Assembly (NCBI GenBank): GCA_964654155.1
Contig: CAZZGL010000001.1
Span: 1 to 64,000, forward strand
From: CAG-826 sp964654155
Lineage (GTDB): Bacteria > Bacillota_I > Bacilli_A > RFN20 > CAG-826
Direction of reading: 5' to 3'
DNA length: 64,000 nucleotides
This document shows positions 25,022 to 34,155 of the stretch, piece by piece. The translations under genes were made by a program, and so were the position numbers. Each line of letters starts with the position of its first letter. Position 1 is the first letter of the stretch. The notes under the pieces are model-generated. The model did no database searches and was not told the origin of the DNA. It was given only the letters and a program-made list of their open reading frames with translations.

Positions 25022-26731
25022 ATGTTTAGTAATTTAAAATCATGGATAAAAAATAATTCAGGTCGATATTTTCTTATTTCAACAATTATTGAAGTTTTAT
25101 TTATTGATATTGCTGTATTTGTAATTGTAAATTATTTTAGATCCATTTGGAGATTGGTGGGCATCGGTTTAGGCTTAACAGTTGTTCTAGTAGCTTTACA
25201 ATTTATTCTTTATTTTATTTCTTTAAAAGAAATTGATATCGACGATATTCCTGTTGATGCCTTAGAAAAGATAAATGTTGATGTTCCTCCAATGATGGTT
25301 GATACTATCGATGGACCTAGAGAAGCAATTTTAAGAGTTAAACATTTAAAACAATATTTTAAATTTGCTTCAGGTGAATACAAATATAATAAAGCAGTAC
25401 ATGATATAAGCTTTGATGTATATCGTGGTGAAGTATTTGGTTTAGTTGGTGAATCAGGATGTGGAAAAACTACAACCGGTCGTTCAATTATTAAATTATA
25501 CAATATTACTTCTGGAGATATTTACTTTAAAGGCGTTCGTGTTTCGGCCGGTGTTAGATGGAATCAAAAAGAAATTAAGTTTTCACGTATTAGAGCAAAT
25601 GAAAAAATTAAAGCTTTAGAAAGTGAAATGTTTGCTGCAATTAACGCCCAAAAAGTTGAAATGTCAAATTCTTTAGAACCATTTAAAGATGCTTCAAAAG
25701 AAGAGTATGAAGAAGCGTATAAAAAAGCATTAGCTAATTATGAAGAAAAAGTTAAAGCAATTAAGACTGAATATGGAGTAAAGATTGATCAAATTAAAGT
25801 TGATTTAAATCAATTAATTGCAGAGCAAACTGCTAAAATTAGTTCTGCAAAATATGATAGAAAGAATTGCGATAGAATTTATGCTGCAAAACATGTGGCG
25901 GCAGTAAAAGAAATTTATGAAGCTAAAATTGGTGAATATATTAAAGAACATGGTTCACCAAAATCAATGACTAAAGAGGCTTATGCTGGATATCGCGTGC
26001 TTAAAGCTTCATATAAAAAAGCTTTAAAACTCGCGAAAAGTGAAAGAATAATGACAAAAATGCAAATGATTTTCCAAGACCCAATCGCGTCGTTAGATCC
26101 TCGTATGACAGTTAAGGAAATTATTGCAGAAGGCTATTATATTCGTGGAATTAAAGATAAAAAGTTTATTGATGAAAAGGTTAATGAAGTTTTAAAAATG
26201 GTTGGTTTAGTACCAGAACACGCAACAAGATATCCTCATGAATTCAGTGGAGGACAACGTCAAAGAATTGGCATTGCTCGTGCCCTAATTATGAATCCAG
26301 AGTTTATTATTGCTGATGAACCAATTTCTGCTTTGGATGTTTCAATTCAAGCACAAGTTATTAATTTATTAAATAATCTACGTCACGAATTAGGATTAAC
26401 AATCTTGTTTATCGCTCATGATTTATCAGTTGTTAAATATTTCTGTGACCGTATTGCAGTTATGTATTATGGACGTATTATGGAATTAGCAACTTCTGAT
26501 GAGTTATTTGCGCATCCATTACATCCATACACTAAATCACTACTCTCGGCTATTCCACATCCAGACCCAGATTATGAAAAGAATCGTCAACGTATTGCTT
26601 ATGATCCTCGAACTGCGCATGATTATTCTAAACAAGGTCCAACATTAAGAGAAATCACTCCAGGACACTTTATTTATTGTAATGAAGCTGAGTTTGAAAA
26701 GTATAAAGAAGAACTAGGATTAAATAAGTAG
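25022..26731 (+). CDS. oppF: oligopeptide ABC transporter ATPase OppF with N-terminal membrane module
   Basis: Second Opp ATPase. Residues 1-75 are a third copy of the two-helix module of the preceding genes, so this nucleotide-binding subunit is predicted to be membrane-anchored, unlike ordinary OppF. The ABC domain starts near residue 98. Walker A GESGCGKTT is at 143-151, the Q-loop FQDPIASLDP near 351, signature FSGGQRQR at 408-415, and Walker B IIADEPISALDVS follows. A coiled-coil-like insertion of about 150 residues (roughly 185-340) separates Walker A from the Q-loop. The C-terminal HPLHPYTKSLLSAIPHPDP motif is standard. Confidence 0.93.
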   Translation: MFSNLKSWIKNNSGRYFLISTIIEVLFIDIAVFVIVNYFRSIWRLVGIGLGLTVVLVALQFILYFISLKEIDIDDIPVDALEKINVDVPPMMVDTIDGPREAILRVKHLKQYFKFASGEYKYNKAVHDISFDVYRGEVFGLVGESGCGKTTTGRSIIKLYNITSGDIYFKGVRVSAGVRWNQKEIKFSRIRANEKIKALESEMFAAINAQKVEMSNSLEPFKDASKEEYEEAYKKALANYEEKVKAIKTEYGVKIDQIKVDLNQLIAEQTAKISSAKYDRKNCDRIYAAKHVAAVKEIYEAKIGEYIKEHGSPKSMTKEAYAGYRVLKASYKKALKLAKSERIMTKMQMIFQDPIASLDPRMTVKEIIAEGYYIRGIKDKKFIDEKVNEVLKMVGLVPEHATRYPHEFSGGQRQRIGIARALIMNPEFIIADEPISALDVSIQAQVINLLNNLRHELGLTILFIAHDLSVVKYFCDRIAVMYYGRIMELATSDELFAHPLHPYTKSLLSAIPHPDPDYEKNRQRIAYDPRTAHDYSKQGPTLREITPGHFIYCNEAEFEKYKEELGLNK

Positions 26732-26734
26732 TTT

Positions 26735-27139
26735 ATGAAAAAAAGACTATTTCAATATTTATTAGGTTATGGTGTTTCAATTTGCGTTGCCATTTTTGTT
26801 ATAGTATTCTATATAAACGAACATAAGTTTTCGTTTTCTGAGTATTATCCTAAAATAATATCTGATGCTGCGTTTGTAAATGCTTCAATGTTTATTGGAA
26901 TGTGGTTATTAACACTCGTTAGTCAACAAGGTACCTTTGATATATTTGCTTATTCTTTTAAAAAACTTAGAGCAAGTTTGTTTAGAAAAAATGAAAAGTA
27001 TCAAGATGTTCCTAAAACATTTTATGATTATAGAGTGTTAAAACAAGAAGAAGAAAGACAAAATATCAATTATCTTGGAGTAGTTGGAGGTAGTTGGTTA
27101 GTAGTTTCAATATTGTTTATGATTATTGATTGCTTATAA
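26735..27139 (+). CDS. DUF3899-like small membrane protein
   Basis: A 134-residue protein with three predicted helices (about 9-28, 45-66, 112-132). The middle GMWLLTLVSQQGTFDIFAYSFKKL resembles the DUF3899 motif of Firmicutes membrane proteins. It starts three bases after oppF with no good ribosome site of its own, so translation is probably coupled to oppF. The terminator just downstream makes it the last gene of the opp operon. Function unknown. Confidence 0.7.
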   Translation: MKKRLFQYLLGYGVSICVAIFVIVFYINEHKFSFSEYYPKIISDAAFVNASMFIGMWLLTLVSQQGTFDIFAYSFKKLRASLFRKNEKYQDVPKTFYDYRVLKQEEERQNINYLGVVGGSWLVVSILFMIIDCL

Positions 27140-27153
27140 AATATTTGATGAAA

Positions 27154-27182
27154 AAGGACTCGTTTTGTGAGTCTTTTTTTTC
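27154..27182 (+). terminator. terminator of the opp operon
   Basis: AAGGACTC (27154-27161) pairs with GAGTCTTT (27169-27176) with one G-U pair, followed by T to 27181. Confidence 0.85.
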
Positions 27183-27217
27183 ACATAAAAATAAATATTT
27201 TTATGAAAAAATAACGA

Positions 27218-27247
27218 TTGCATTTATAAAAAAGAATGCTTTATAAT
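27218..27247 (+). promoter_or_regulatory. promoter placing the start site at the ATG
   Basis: TTGCAT (27218-27223) and a perfect TATAAT (27242-27247) with an 18-base spacer. Transcription should start near 27253-27255, on the start codon of the next gene, which would make the mRNA leaderless. Confidence 0.6.
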
Positions 27248-27254
27248 AGGGCAT

Positions 27255-28439
27255 ATGAAAAAATATATTTATTCTTGCAATTCTGTTGCCGCTTTTAAGA
27301 AAAAAATAAAAGCATTCTTTATCGATTATATTATTTTGGTACTATTAGGTATTCTTACAACATTTATATCAATTTTTTTGTGTGCAAATTCAAACAATTA
27401 CCAAAAGCATGATGAAATAATAAATGTTCAAATTGAAAAAATGCTTGAAATAACTAAAAAAGCTAATTTAAGCGATACTGATGATGAAGGTAAAATAATA
27501 TCGTTAAATGACATGTATAAAAAATATGCGATAGGTCATATACTATTGTCATATGAAGAGAATGTTGAAGAATTTAATAATAATGGTATATACGATATTG
27601 CTCAAAATGAAGCTATTAAAGGAAAATATAAATCAATTAATTATCACAGTGATTATTTATCATATTTATATTATATCTATTTACCATCATTAGATGAAAA
27701 TCCTTTAGATTATGATCAGTTAACAAGTGCGGAATATTATAAAAAAGTATTAAAAGATGTAAATAAAGATGTTTCAATGTTTAACATGAATAATAGTTAT
27801 CCTTCTTTAAAGGCTTCTTTTGCTATTGATTTATATAGCTATATAGTTTTAGAAAATCAAATGGATAATCCACTAGGATTATCCGCAAATACAAAGTTTT
27901 CTAATTTATTTACTAAGACATTTGAATATAATAGCGGTATTGTTCAATCACTTAGTTTTTATCAAACTGAATATCAAATATATCAAAAATCATATAGTTA
28001 TTTATCTAAATTAATGAATTATATTTATTTATGCAATTATTCTTTTGGAACATTGCTTTTGTTTTTAGTAGTTCCAATTATCAATAGAGATTATTATTCA
28101 TTAGGAAATAGAATTTGTGGAATTATTATTTGTACAACAAATGAAAAAAAGTTAAATATAACTAAACTTTTGTTAAAATTATTATTTGATTTTATTCTAA
28201 ATTTATCTTCAATATTTATTGTTTCTTTCGTTGTTGGAGGGACAAGCGCAATAACTCAATCTTTATTTATAATTGGTGCTTTTAATATAACTTTAATGAC
28301 AATTATTACGCTATCACTAGTATTTTTAATTATTAATTTTGTTACTTCTCATATACGAAATGATAATAGGACACTTGTAGAAATAATAATTAAGACAACA
28401 TGTTTAGATACCGATTTATTAAAAATCGATTATAATTAA
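27255..28439 (+). CDS. RDD-like membrane protein with large extracytoplasmic insert
   Basis: Starts with FKKKIKAFFIDYIILVLLG, resembling the N-terminal motif of RDD-family membrane proteins with the Asp in helix 1. A soluble segment of about 215 residues (about 50-255) follows. Then come three further helices (about 258-276, 302-326, 333-365) with NRICGIIICTT between, as in the RDD second half. No transported substrate or activity is known. No Shine-Dalgarno is present; see the promoter directly upstream. Its 3' end overlaps the convergent regulator gene by four bases. Confidence 0.6.
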   Translation: MKKYIYSCNSVAAFKKKIKAFFIDYIILVLLGILTTFISIFLCANSNNYQKHDEIINVQIEKMLEITKKANLSDTDDEGKIISLNDMYKKYAIGHILLSYEENVEEFNNNGIYDIAQNEAIKGKYKSINYHSDYLSYLYYIYLPSLDENPLDYDQLTSAEYYKKVLKDVNKDVSMFNMNNSYPSLKASFAIDLYSYIVLENQMDNPLGLSANTKFSNLFTKTFEYNSGIVQSLSFYQTEYQIYQKSYSYLSKLMNYIYLCNYSFGTLLLFLVVPIINRDYYSLGNRICGIIICTTNEKKLNITKLLLKLLFDFILNLSSIFIVSFVVGGTSAITQSLFIIGAFNITLMTIITLSLVFLIINFVTSHIRNDNRTLVEIIIKTTCLDTDLLKIDYN

Positions 28440-29365
28440 TCCCAATAAAAAACCATAATTATATCTTGATTATAATCTCCAAATGATTTTCCAAATAATG
28501 AAACACCACCACAATATTTAGTGTCTTTTTTAACTCCAAGTTTTATAGGAATAAAAGGCTTTTCTTTAATATTTAAATCAAATATAGTAACATCACTAAT
28601 TTTTTTATCATTAACAAACGTTCCTTCGGAATTTATTTTCCAGTTTGTTAAGACGCCAAATTGAGTTAATGCATCTGGCCACCATTTTGGATTATTTTTT
28701 CCTCGTCTTCCTCCATAATCACCTAAGCTTGTCCAAGTTCCAACTTCTTTATCGCAAACGAAAAGACTAATATCACTTTTCCAGTCATTACGATAAAAAG
28801 GCGCTTCAGAACAAATTTCAAAAGATATTTCTATGGAAGATAATTTTGATGGAATAGAGCTATTAATAACTCGATATTCTAAAAAACCTTCAGCAAACCA
28901 AATATAGCCTGCTTTATATCTTTCTTCATTAAAAAATACATTAGTATCATTATCAGCGCCTAATGTATGTTCTTTTGTTGCAATTCCACAACCAATACCA
29001 TAAGGTATTTCATAATTACAATAATTACCTATAGGTATATTAATGATAAGTTTTTTTTCAACCTTAGCATTATCATGGAAAATATTAAGATTAATCCTAT
29101 CGCAATTACGATCACACAACTTTGATTTACCTAGCTTTGTATAGGTTTCTTTAATATTAATTAAATTACATGATGCAAGGATATTGCAGTTTAATAAAGT
29201 TGATGATAGAGGATAGTTTAAATAATCAGCAATTTCTTTTACTGTCATTGAACTTGTATTTAGAAGCTTTAATATTTCTAGTCTTTGTGGTGAAGATAAA
29301 GCATGAGCTATTTCTAGTAATTCTTGGTTATTTTCACCTAAAGTTAAATCGATGGATTTTAACAT
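28436..29365 (-). CDS. ArsR-type winged-helix regulator with C-terminal sensory domain
   Basis: Residues 15-75 form an ArsR-like winged helix (ALSSPQRLEILKLLNTSSMTVKEIADYLNYPLSSTLLNCNIL). The remaining 230 residues are beta-rich, with CDRNCDRINLNI, a GYIWFAEGFLEYRV strand and a C-terminal VSLFGKSFGDYNQDIIM, and probably bind a ligand. Regulators of this two-domain type are often found beside glycosidase genes in Firmicutes, as far as I recall. It is divergent from the GH2 operon, so it is the natural candidate regulator of that locus. AAGGAG lies upstream of its ATG. Confidence 0.75.
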   Translation of the reverse strand: MLKSIDLTLGENNQELLEIAHALSSPQRLEILKLLNTSSMTVKEIADYLNYPLSSTLLNCNILASCNLINIKETYTKLGKSKLCDRNCDRINLNIFHDNAKVEKKLIINIPIGNYCNYEIPYGIGCGIATKEHTLGADNDTNVFFNEERYKAGYIWFAEGFLEYRVINSSIPSKLSSIEISFEICSEAPFYRNDWKSDISLFVCDKEVGTWTSLGDYGGRRGKNNPKWWPDALTQFGVLTNWKINSEGTFVNDKKISDVTIFDLNIKEKPFIPIKLGVKKDTKYCGGVSLFGKSFGDYNQDIIMVFYWD

Positions 29366-29409
29366 ATTTATAAATCTCCTTTTTTATAGTATTACATAAA
29401 TCTTGTAGT

Positions 29410-29445
29410 AGTTCAACTCGTTTAAAACAAAATAATAGAGTTCAA
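29410..29445. promoter_or_regulatory. possible operator between regulator and GH2 gene
   Basis: AGTTCAA occurs twice in direct orientation (29410-29416 and 29439-29445), 29 bases apart, in the 137-base divergent interval. Direct repeats here could be sites of the ArsR-type regulator; evidence is positional only. Confidence 0.25.
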
Positions 29446-29502
29446 TAGATTTTTTAAATGTTTTAAAGCATACTAAAAATACGAAATATGGAGTATCAAA
29501 AT

Positions 29503-31257
29503 ATGAGAGAAGAATATCCAAGACCAAGTTTTAAGCGACAAAATTACCAATCTTTAAATGGAGAGTGGAATTTTGATTTTGATGACGCAAATGAATATTT
29601 GGTTAATAATAAGCCTTTATACAATGAATTAACAAAAAAAATCATTGTTCCTTTTACTTATCAAACAAAATTAAGTGGAATCAATGATCAATCATTACAT
29701 GAAATAATGTGGTATGAGAAGATTTTTGATTTAGATGAATCTCTGATTGGTAAAAGCATATTATTAAATTTTAATGCTGTTGATAATATAGCTATGTTTT
29801 TTTTAAATGATGTTTTAATAGGATGCCATAATGATGGTTATACATCATTTAGTTTTGATGTGACTAAATATATAAAAGAAAAAAATAATAAACTTGTAGT
29901 TCGTGTTTTTGATGAATTTAATCCTATAAACCCACGCGGCAAGCAATATTGGAAAGAGGAGCCATCACGTTGTTGGTATAATTCTAGCAGTGGAATTTGG
30001 CAAAGTGTTTGGCTTGAGTCTTTTGAAGAAAATTATATTAAACAAGCTTTTATTACACCAAACATTGATGATAACAGTGTTAATTTTAATTTGGAATGCG
30101 CTTACGATATTTCATGTGATTTATTAATAGAAATATCTTATAAAAATAAAGTCGTTAAAAAAATATGTTCGAGTATAGAAAATAAGGAAACTAATATCAC
30201 AATACATTTAGAACCATATGATATGATAGACGAACTTCATTATTGGACTGTTGAAAATCCTTCATTATATGATGTCAAATTATCATTGATAAGTAATAAT
30301 ACAATATTTGATGATGTTGAAACTTATTTTGGATTTAGAAAGATTCACATTGATGAATATGGTAACATTTGTTTAAATAATAAAAGAATATATCAAAGAT
30401 TAATATTAGATCAAGGTTATTTTGATGGAGGAGATTTAACGCCTCAAACTATCGAAGATCTAAAAAAGGATATTTTGCTTGCTAAAGAAATGGGATTTAA
30501 TGGGGCAAGAAAGCATCAAAAAATTGAAGATCCATATTATTATTATTTCGCGGATAAATTAGGATTTTTGGTTTGGGCAGAAATGCCAAGTTCATATAAT
30601 TTTAATCATAAAGAAGTTGAATTAACATTATCGTTAATGCAACGAATTGTAAAACAATTATATAATCATCCTTCAATTATAACTTGGGTTTCCTTTAATG
30701 AAAGTTGGGGAGTTAGAAAAGCTCTAAATGATTTTAAACAACAATCTTTAATTAGAGGAATGTATCATATTATTAAGTCAATTGATAACACTAGATTAGT
30801 AGATAGTAATGATGGCTGGGAACAAGTTGAAGAAACAGATTTTATTGCTATTCATGATTATTCTTCAACAGGAGATGACTTTGTTGAAAAATTTCAAAGA
30901 AATAATATTGATGCAGTTCAACCGATGGGAAGAAGAGCAATGGCAATTAATAACAAATCAATAAATAAACCGATTATTTTAACAGAATATGGTGGATTAA
31001 GTTATGAAGCTGAGGTACAAGATAATTTTTATGGATATTATGTTTCCGATAGCAAGGAAAAATTGATTAGCGATTTATTTAGAATACAAGAAAATGTTAG
31101 AAAAAGTGGATTAAATGGGTTCTGTTATACACAACTTACAGATGTTAAACAAGAAACTAATGGGTTATTAGATGCATTTCACAATCCAAAGTACGATTTA
31201 GAAACTATTAGAAAGATAATATTAGGTGAGTATGAAAGTAAGGATTTTTTCAATTGA
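29503..31257 (+). CDS. glycoside hydrolase family 2 protein
   Basis: Retaining beta-glycosidase of the beta-galactosidase/beta-glucuronidase clan, with no signal peptide and therefore cytoplasmic. The N-terminal sugar-binding domain starts at YPRPSFKRQNYQSLNGEWNF. The immunoglobulin-like middle is followed by the TIM barrel from about residue 275. The acid/base Glu is E400 in SFNESWG and the nucleophile E495 in LTEYGG. The ATG at 29503 follows GGAG by nine bases and is preferred over ATG at 29488, which has no ribosome site. At 584 aa it is a compact GH2. First gene of the glycan locus. Confidence 0.9.
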   Translation: MREEYPRPSFKRQNYQSLNGEWNFDFDDANEYLVNNKPLYNELTKKIIVPFTYQTKLSGINDQSLHEIMWYEKIFDLDESLIGKSILLNFNAVDNIAMFFLNDVLIGCHNDGYTSFSFDVTKYIKEKNNKLVVRVFDEFNPINPRGKQYWKEEPSRCWYNSSSGIWQSVWLESFEENYIKQAFITPNIDDNSVNFNLECAYDISCDLLIEISYKNKVVKKICSSIENKETNITIHLEPYDMIDELHYWTVENPSLYDVKLSLISNNTIFDDVETYFGFRKIHIDEYGNICLNNKRIYQRLILDQGYFDGGDLTPQTIEDLKKDILLAKEMGFNGARKHQKIEDPYYYYFADKLGFLVWAEMPSSYNFNHKEVELTLSLMQRIVKQLYNHPSIITWVSFNESWGVRKALNDFKQQSLIRGMYHIIKSIDNTRLVDSNDGWEQVEETDFIAIHDYSSTGDDFVEKFQRNNIDAVQPMGRRAMAINNKSINKPIILTEYGGLSYEAEVQDNFYGYYVSDSKEKLISDLFRIQENVRKSGLNGFCYTQLTDVKQETNGLLDAFHNPKYDLETIRKIILGEYESKDFFN

Positions 31258-32083
31258 GGAATTCTCATTATATGATGGCCCTGGAATTAGAACAACAATT
31301 TTCTTAAAGGGCTGTCCGTTGGATTGTAATTGGTGCCATTCTCCTGAAGGAAAAGAATTTAAAAACATTAGTTTAAGAAGCCCAAATGGATGTATTCATT
31401 GCAATCGCTGTGTCGATATATGTCCATCTAAAAGAGAAAAATGTGATGCGTGTGGAAAATGTATAGATGTTTGTCCGCAAAATCTAATTCGTTTAGCGGC
31501 AAATGATTACGAGATAGATGATGTTATAAGAATTGTCTCAAAAAATATTGATATTTTGAATATGAATAAAGGAGGTATTACTTTTTCTGGAGGCGAACCA
31601 CTTTTTCAAATAAAAGCATTAAAAGAACTTATTTATAAATTAAAGGGAAAGACACACCTAGCTTTACAAACTTCAGGATATGGAAATTCTAATGATTTTA
31701 AAGAAGTTATTGAAAATATTGATTTAGTTTTATTTGATATGAAAATAGTTGATAAAGATAAGGCTTTGATTTATGAAGGTATAGATAATACGGTTATTCT
31801 TGACAATTTTGAAATCTTAAAAAATAGTAATACGCCATTTATTATAAGAATTCCTTTAATACCAGGTGTTACTGATACAGAACAAAATATAAATCAAATA
31901 ATCGATATTATCAAAGGAAGTCAAAATATGATAGGTGTAGAGGTATTGCCTTATAACAAGTATGCGGGCAGTAAATATAAATTAGCAAACAAAGAATATA
32001 CACCATTATTTGATGAAAATGTTCCACCACAAACTCATTTTGAATTATTTAAAAGAGCAAATATAAAAGTAAGGAGCTTATAA
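31232..32083 (+). CDS. glycyl radical enzyme activating protein (radical SAM)
   Basis: Generates the glycyl radical on the enzyme encoded next. The radical SAM motif CPLDCNWC gives C28, C32 and C35. An insert carries two ferredoxin-type clusters, CIHCNRCVDICP and CDACGKCIDVCP, as in activases of dehydratase-type glycyl radical enzymes rather than PflA itself. FSGGEPLFQ, the SAM-binding GGE motif, and YDGPGIRTTIF are present. It starts 26 bases inside the GH2 gene (ATG 31232 after AGGTGAG), so expression is tightly coupled to that glycosidase. Length 283 aa is typical. Confidence 0.92.
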   Translation: MKVRIFSIEEFSLYDGPGIRTTIFLKGCPLDCNWCHSPEGKEFKNISLRSPNGCIHCNRCVDICPSKREKCDACGKCIDVCPQNLIRLAANDYEIDDVIRIVSKNIDILNMNKGGITFSGGEPLFQIKALKELIYKLKGKTHLALQTSGYGNSNDFKEVIENIDLVLFDMKIVDKDKALIYEGIDNTVILDNFEILKNSNTPFIIRIPLIPGVTDTEQNINQIIDIIKGSQNMIGVEVLPYNKYAGSKYKLANKEYTPLFDENVPPQTHFELFKRANIKVRSL

Positions 32084-32085
32084 AT

Positions 32086-34143
32086 ATGAATAGTAATGTA
32101 AGAGTAGTTTATGAAAGATTGCTACAAAGAGAACATCATAAATATAGAACGGATAAGATTGTAGATATCAGTGATTTAATTGATAATAAAGAATTACCAT
32201 TGCCATTAAGAATAAGCCGTAGATTATTAAGAATGGTAGAAAATGAAACACCAATTGTTTTTTTAGAAGATAGAATTGGATTTATGCGAACAATTAAAAA
32301 AGTTCCCGATCCGTTATCACCATCGGAATTTAAAAAACTTAGTAAAGATTATCTTTTATTCGATGGAGGTATTGTTGGAAATATATCTAGTGATTATGAA
32401 TACACATTAAATAATGGTTTTGATTTTAGATTAAAAGAAGTAGAAGAACAATTATTGTTATGTAAAAGTCAAAGTGAAAAAGATGAATTATTAGCAATGA
32501 AGGAATCAATTCTAGCAATGTACCAATTGGTGGACAAATACCAAAAAAAAGCTGAAGAAATTGGCAATGCAGAATTAAGCAATATCCTATTAAAAGTTCC
32601 TTATAAGGCTCCAAGTAGTTATCATGAAGCATTAGTGTTTTTTAGAATAATGAATTATATGTTGTGGTTGAATGCTAATAAACATAATACAATTGGACGA
32701 TTTGATCAATATATGTATCCATTTTATGAGCGGGATATAAAAGAAGGAAAAATAACTTATGAAGAAGCAAAAAATCTTACAGAAGAGCTATTTATTTCCT
32801 TAAATATGGATGCTGATTTATATCCAGGAGTTCAACAAGGAGACAATGGTCAATCATTAGTTTTAGGTGGCATAAAAAAAGATGGAACAAGCGCTTTTAA
32901 TGAATTAACTAAATTATGTTTGGAAGCATCATTGGAAGTGAAACTAATTGATCCTAAGATTAATCTAAGAGTTAATAAAGATACTGAAGATAAATGGTAT
33001 CAATTAGGAACAGAATTAACAAAACAAGGATTGGGATTTCCTCAATATTCAAATGATGATGTAGTAATTCCAGCACTAGTTAAAATGGGTTATGACCTAG
33101 AAGATGCTCGAGATTATGTGCTTGCAGCATGTTGGGAATTTATTATACCTAAAGTTGCTATGGATATTCCAAATATAGATGGACTTAATTTTCCATTAAT
33201 CGTTGATAATGCCTTAAGAAATAGTGATTTTAAAAATATTAAAAGTTTTGATGATTTCCTTAGAAATATAAATTTAGAAATCGAAAAAGAAGTTCATAGA
33301 CTTGTTGAATATACTAAAAATGTTTTCATAATTCCATCACCATACCAAAGTTTATTAATGAAAGGTTGTTTAGAAAAGCATAAAGATATTTCTAGTGGTG
33401 CAAAATATAATAATTTTGGATTTCATGGCGTTGGAATTAGTACTGCAAGCGATTCTTTAGCGGCGATTAAACTACATTTATTTGATAATAAAGATATTGA
33501 ATATGAAGATTTAATTAAAGCGTTAGATAATAACTTTGTCGGATATGAGCATATTCAAAAAGAATTATTATCATCACCAAAAATGGGAGATAATGATGAT
33601 TATGTAGATAATATTGCTTGTTATTTATTAGATAAATTTTCATTAGAATGCTCAAAATATCGTAATAATAGAAATGGTATATATCGTGCTGGAACTGGAA
33701 CCGCTATGTATTATATTTGGTTTAGTGAAAATATGAAAGCAACTGCAGATGGTAGAAAACAAGGTGAACCATTTAGTGCAAATTATTCTCCATCTTTAAA
33801 CCATAATATAAAAGGGGTATTAAGTGTTATTCAATCATTTTCTAAGCCAAATTTAATGAGTGTGTGTAATGGAGGACCATTAACATTAGAATTCCATGAT
33901 ACCTTGTTTAGAAATGAGGATGGAATAAATAAAGTGGCAAGTTTAATAAAAACATATATCTATTTAGGAGGTCATCAACTTCAATTAAACGCCATTAATA
34001 GAGATGTTTTATTAGATGCACAGAAGAATCCTGAAAACCATAAAAATCTAATTGTTAGAGTTTGGGGATGGAGCGGATACTTTAACGAATTAGATTTGGT
34101 ATATCAAAATCATATTATTAAAAGATTGGAATTTTTAAATTAA
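32086..34143 (+). CDS. glycyl radical enzyme of unassigned substrate
   Basis: Pyruvate formate-lyase superfamily member. The radical glycine is G661 in RVWGWSGYF, 25 residues from the C-terminus. The thiyl cysteine is C349 in AACWEF; C-x-E is the arrangement of the eliminase/dehydratase branch, while PFL itself has CC. At 685 aa it is shorter than the usual 750-850. It begins two bases after the activase stop, with AAGGAG in front, and is followed in 12 bases by a GH43-like gene. The context implies a sugar-derived or glycan-released substrate; the reaction is not known. Confidence 0.9.
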   Translation: MNSNVRVVYERLLQREHHKYRTDKIVDISDLIDNKELPLPLRISRRLLRMVENETPIVFLEDRIGFMRTIKKVPDPLSPSEFKKLSKDYLLFDGGIVGNISSDYEYTLNNGFDFRLKEVEEQLLLCKSQSEKDELLAMKESILAMYQLVDKYQKKAEEIGNAELSNILLKVPYKAPSSYHEALVFFRIMNYMLWLNANKHNTIGRFDQYMYPFYERDIKEGKITYEEAKNLTEELFISLNMDADLYPGVQQGDNGQSLVLGGIKKDGTSAFNELTKLCLEASLEVKLIDPKINLRVNKDTEDKWYQLGTELTKQGLGFPQYSNDDVVIPALVKMGYDLEDARDYVLAACWEFIIPKVAMDIPNIDGLNFPLIVDNALRNSDFKNIKSFDDFLRNINLEIEKEVHRLVEYTKNVFIIPSPYQSLLMKGCLEKHKDISSGAKYNNFGFHGVGISTASDSLAAIKLHLFDNKDIEYEDLIKALDNNFVGYEHIQKELLSSPKMGDNDDYVDNIACYLLDKFSLECSKYRNNRNGIYRAGTGTAMYYIWFSENMKATADGRKQGEPFSANYSPSLNHNIKGVLSVIQSFSKPNLMSVCNGGPLTLEFHDTLFRNEDGINKVASLIKTYIYLGGHQLQLNAINRDVLLDAQKNPENHKNLIVRVWGWSGYFNELDLVYQNHIIKRLEFLN

Positions 34144-34155
34144 AGGAGGATTGAA

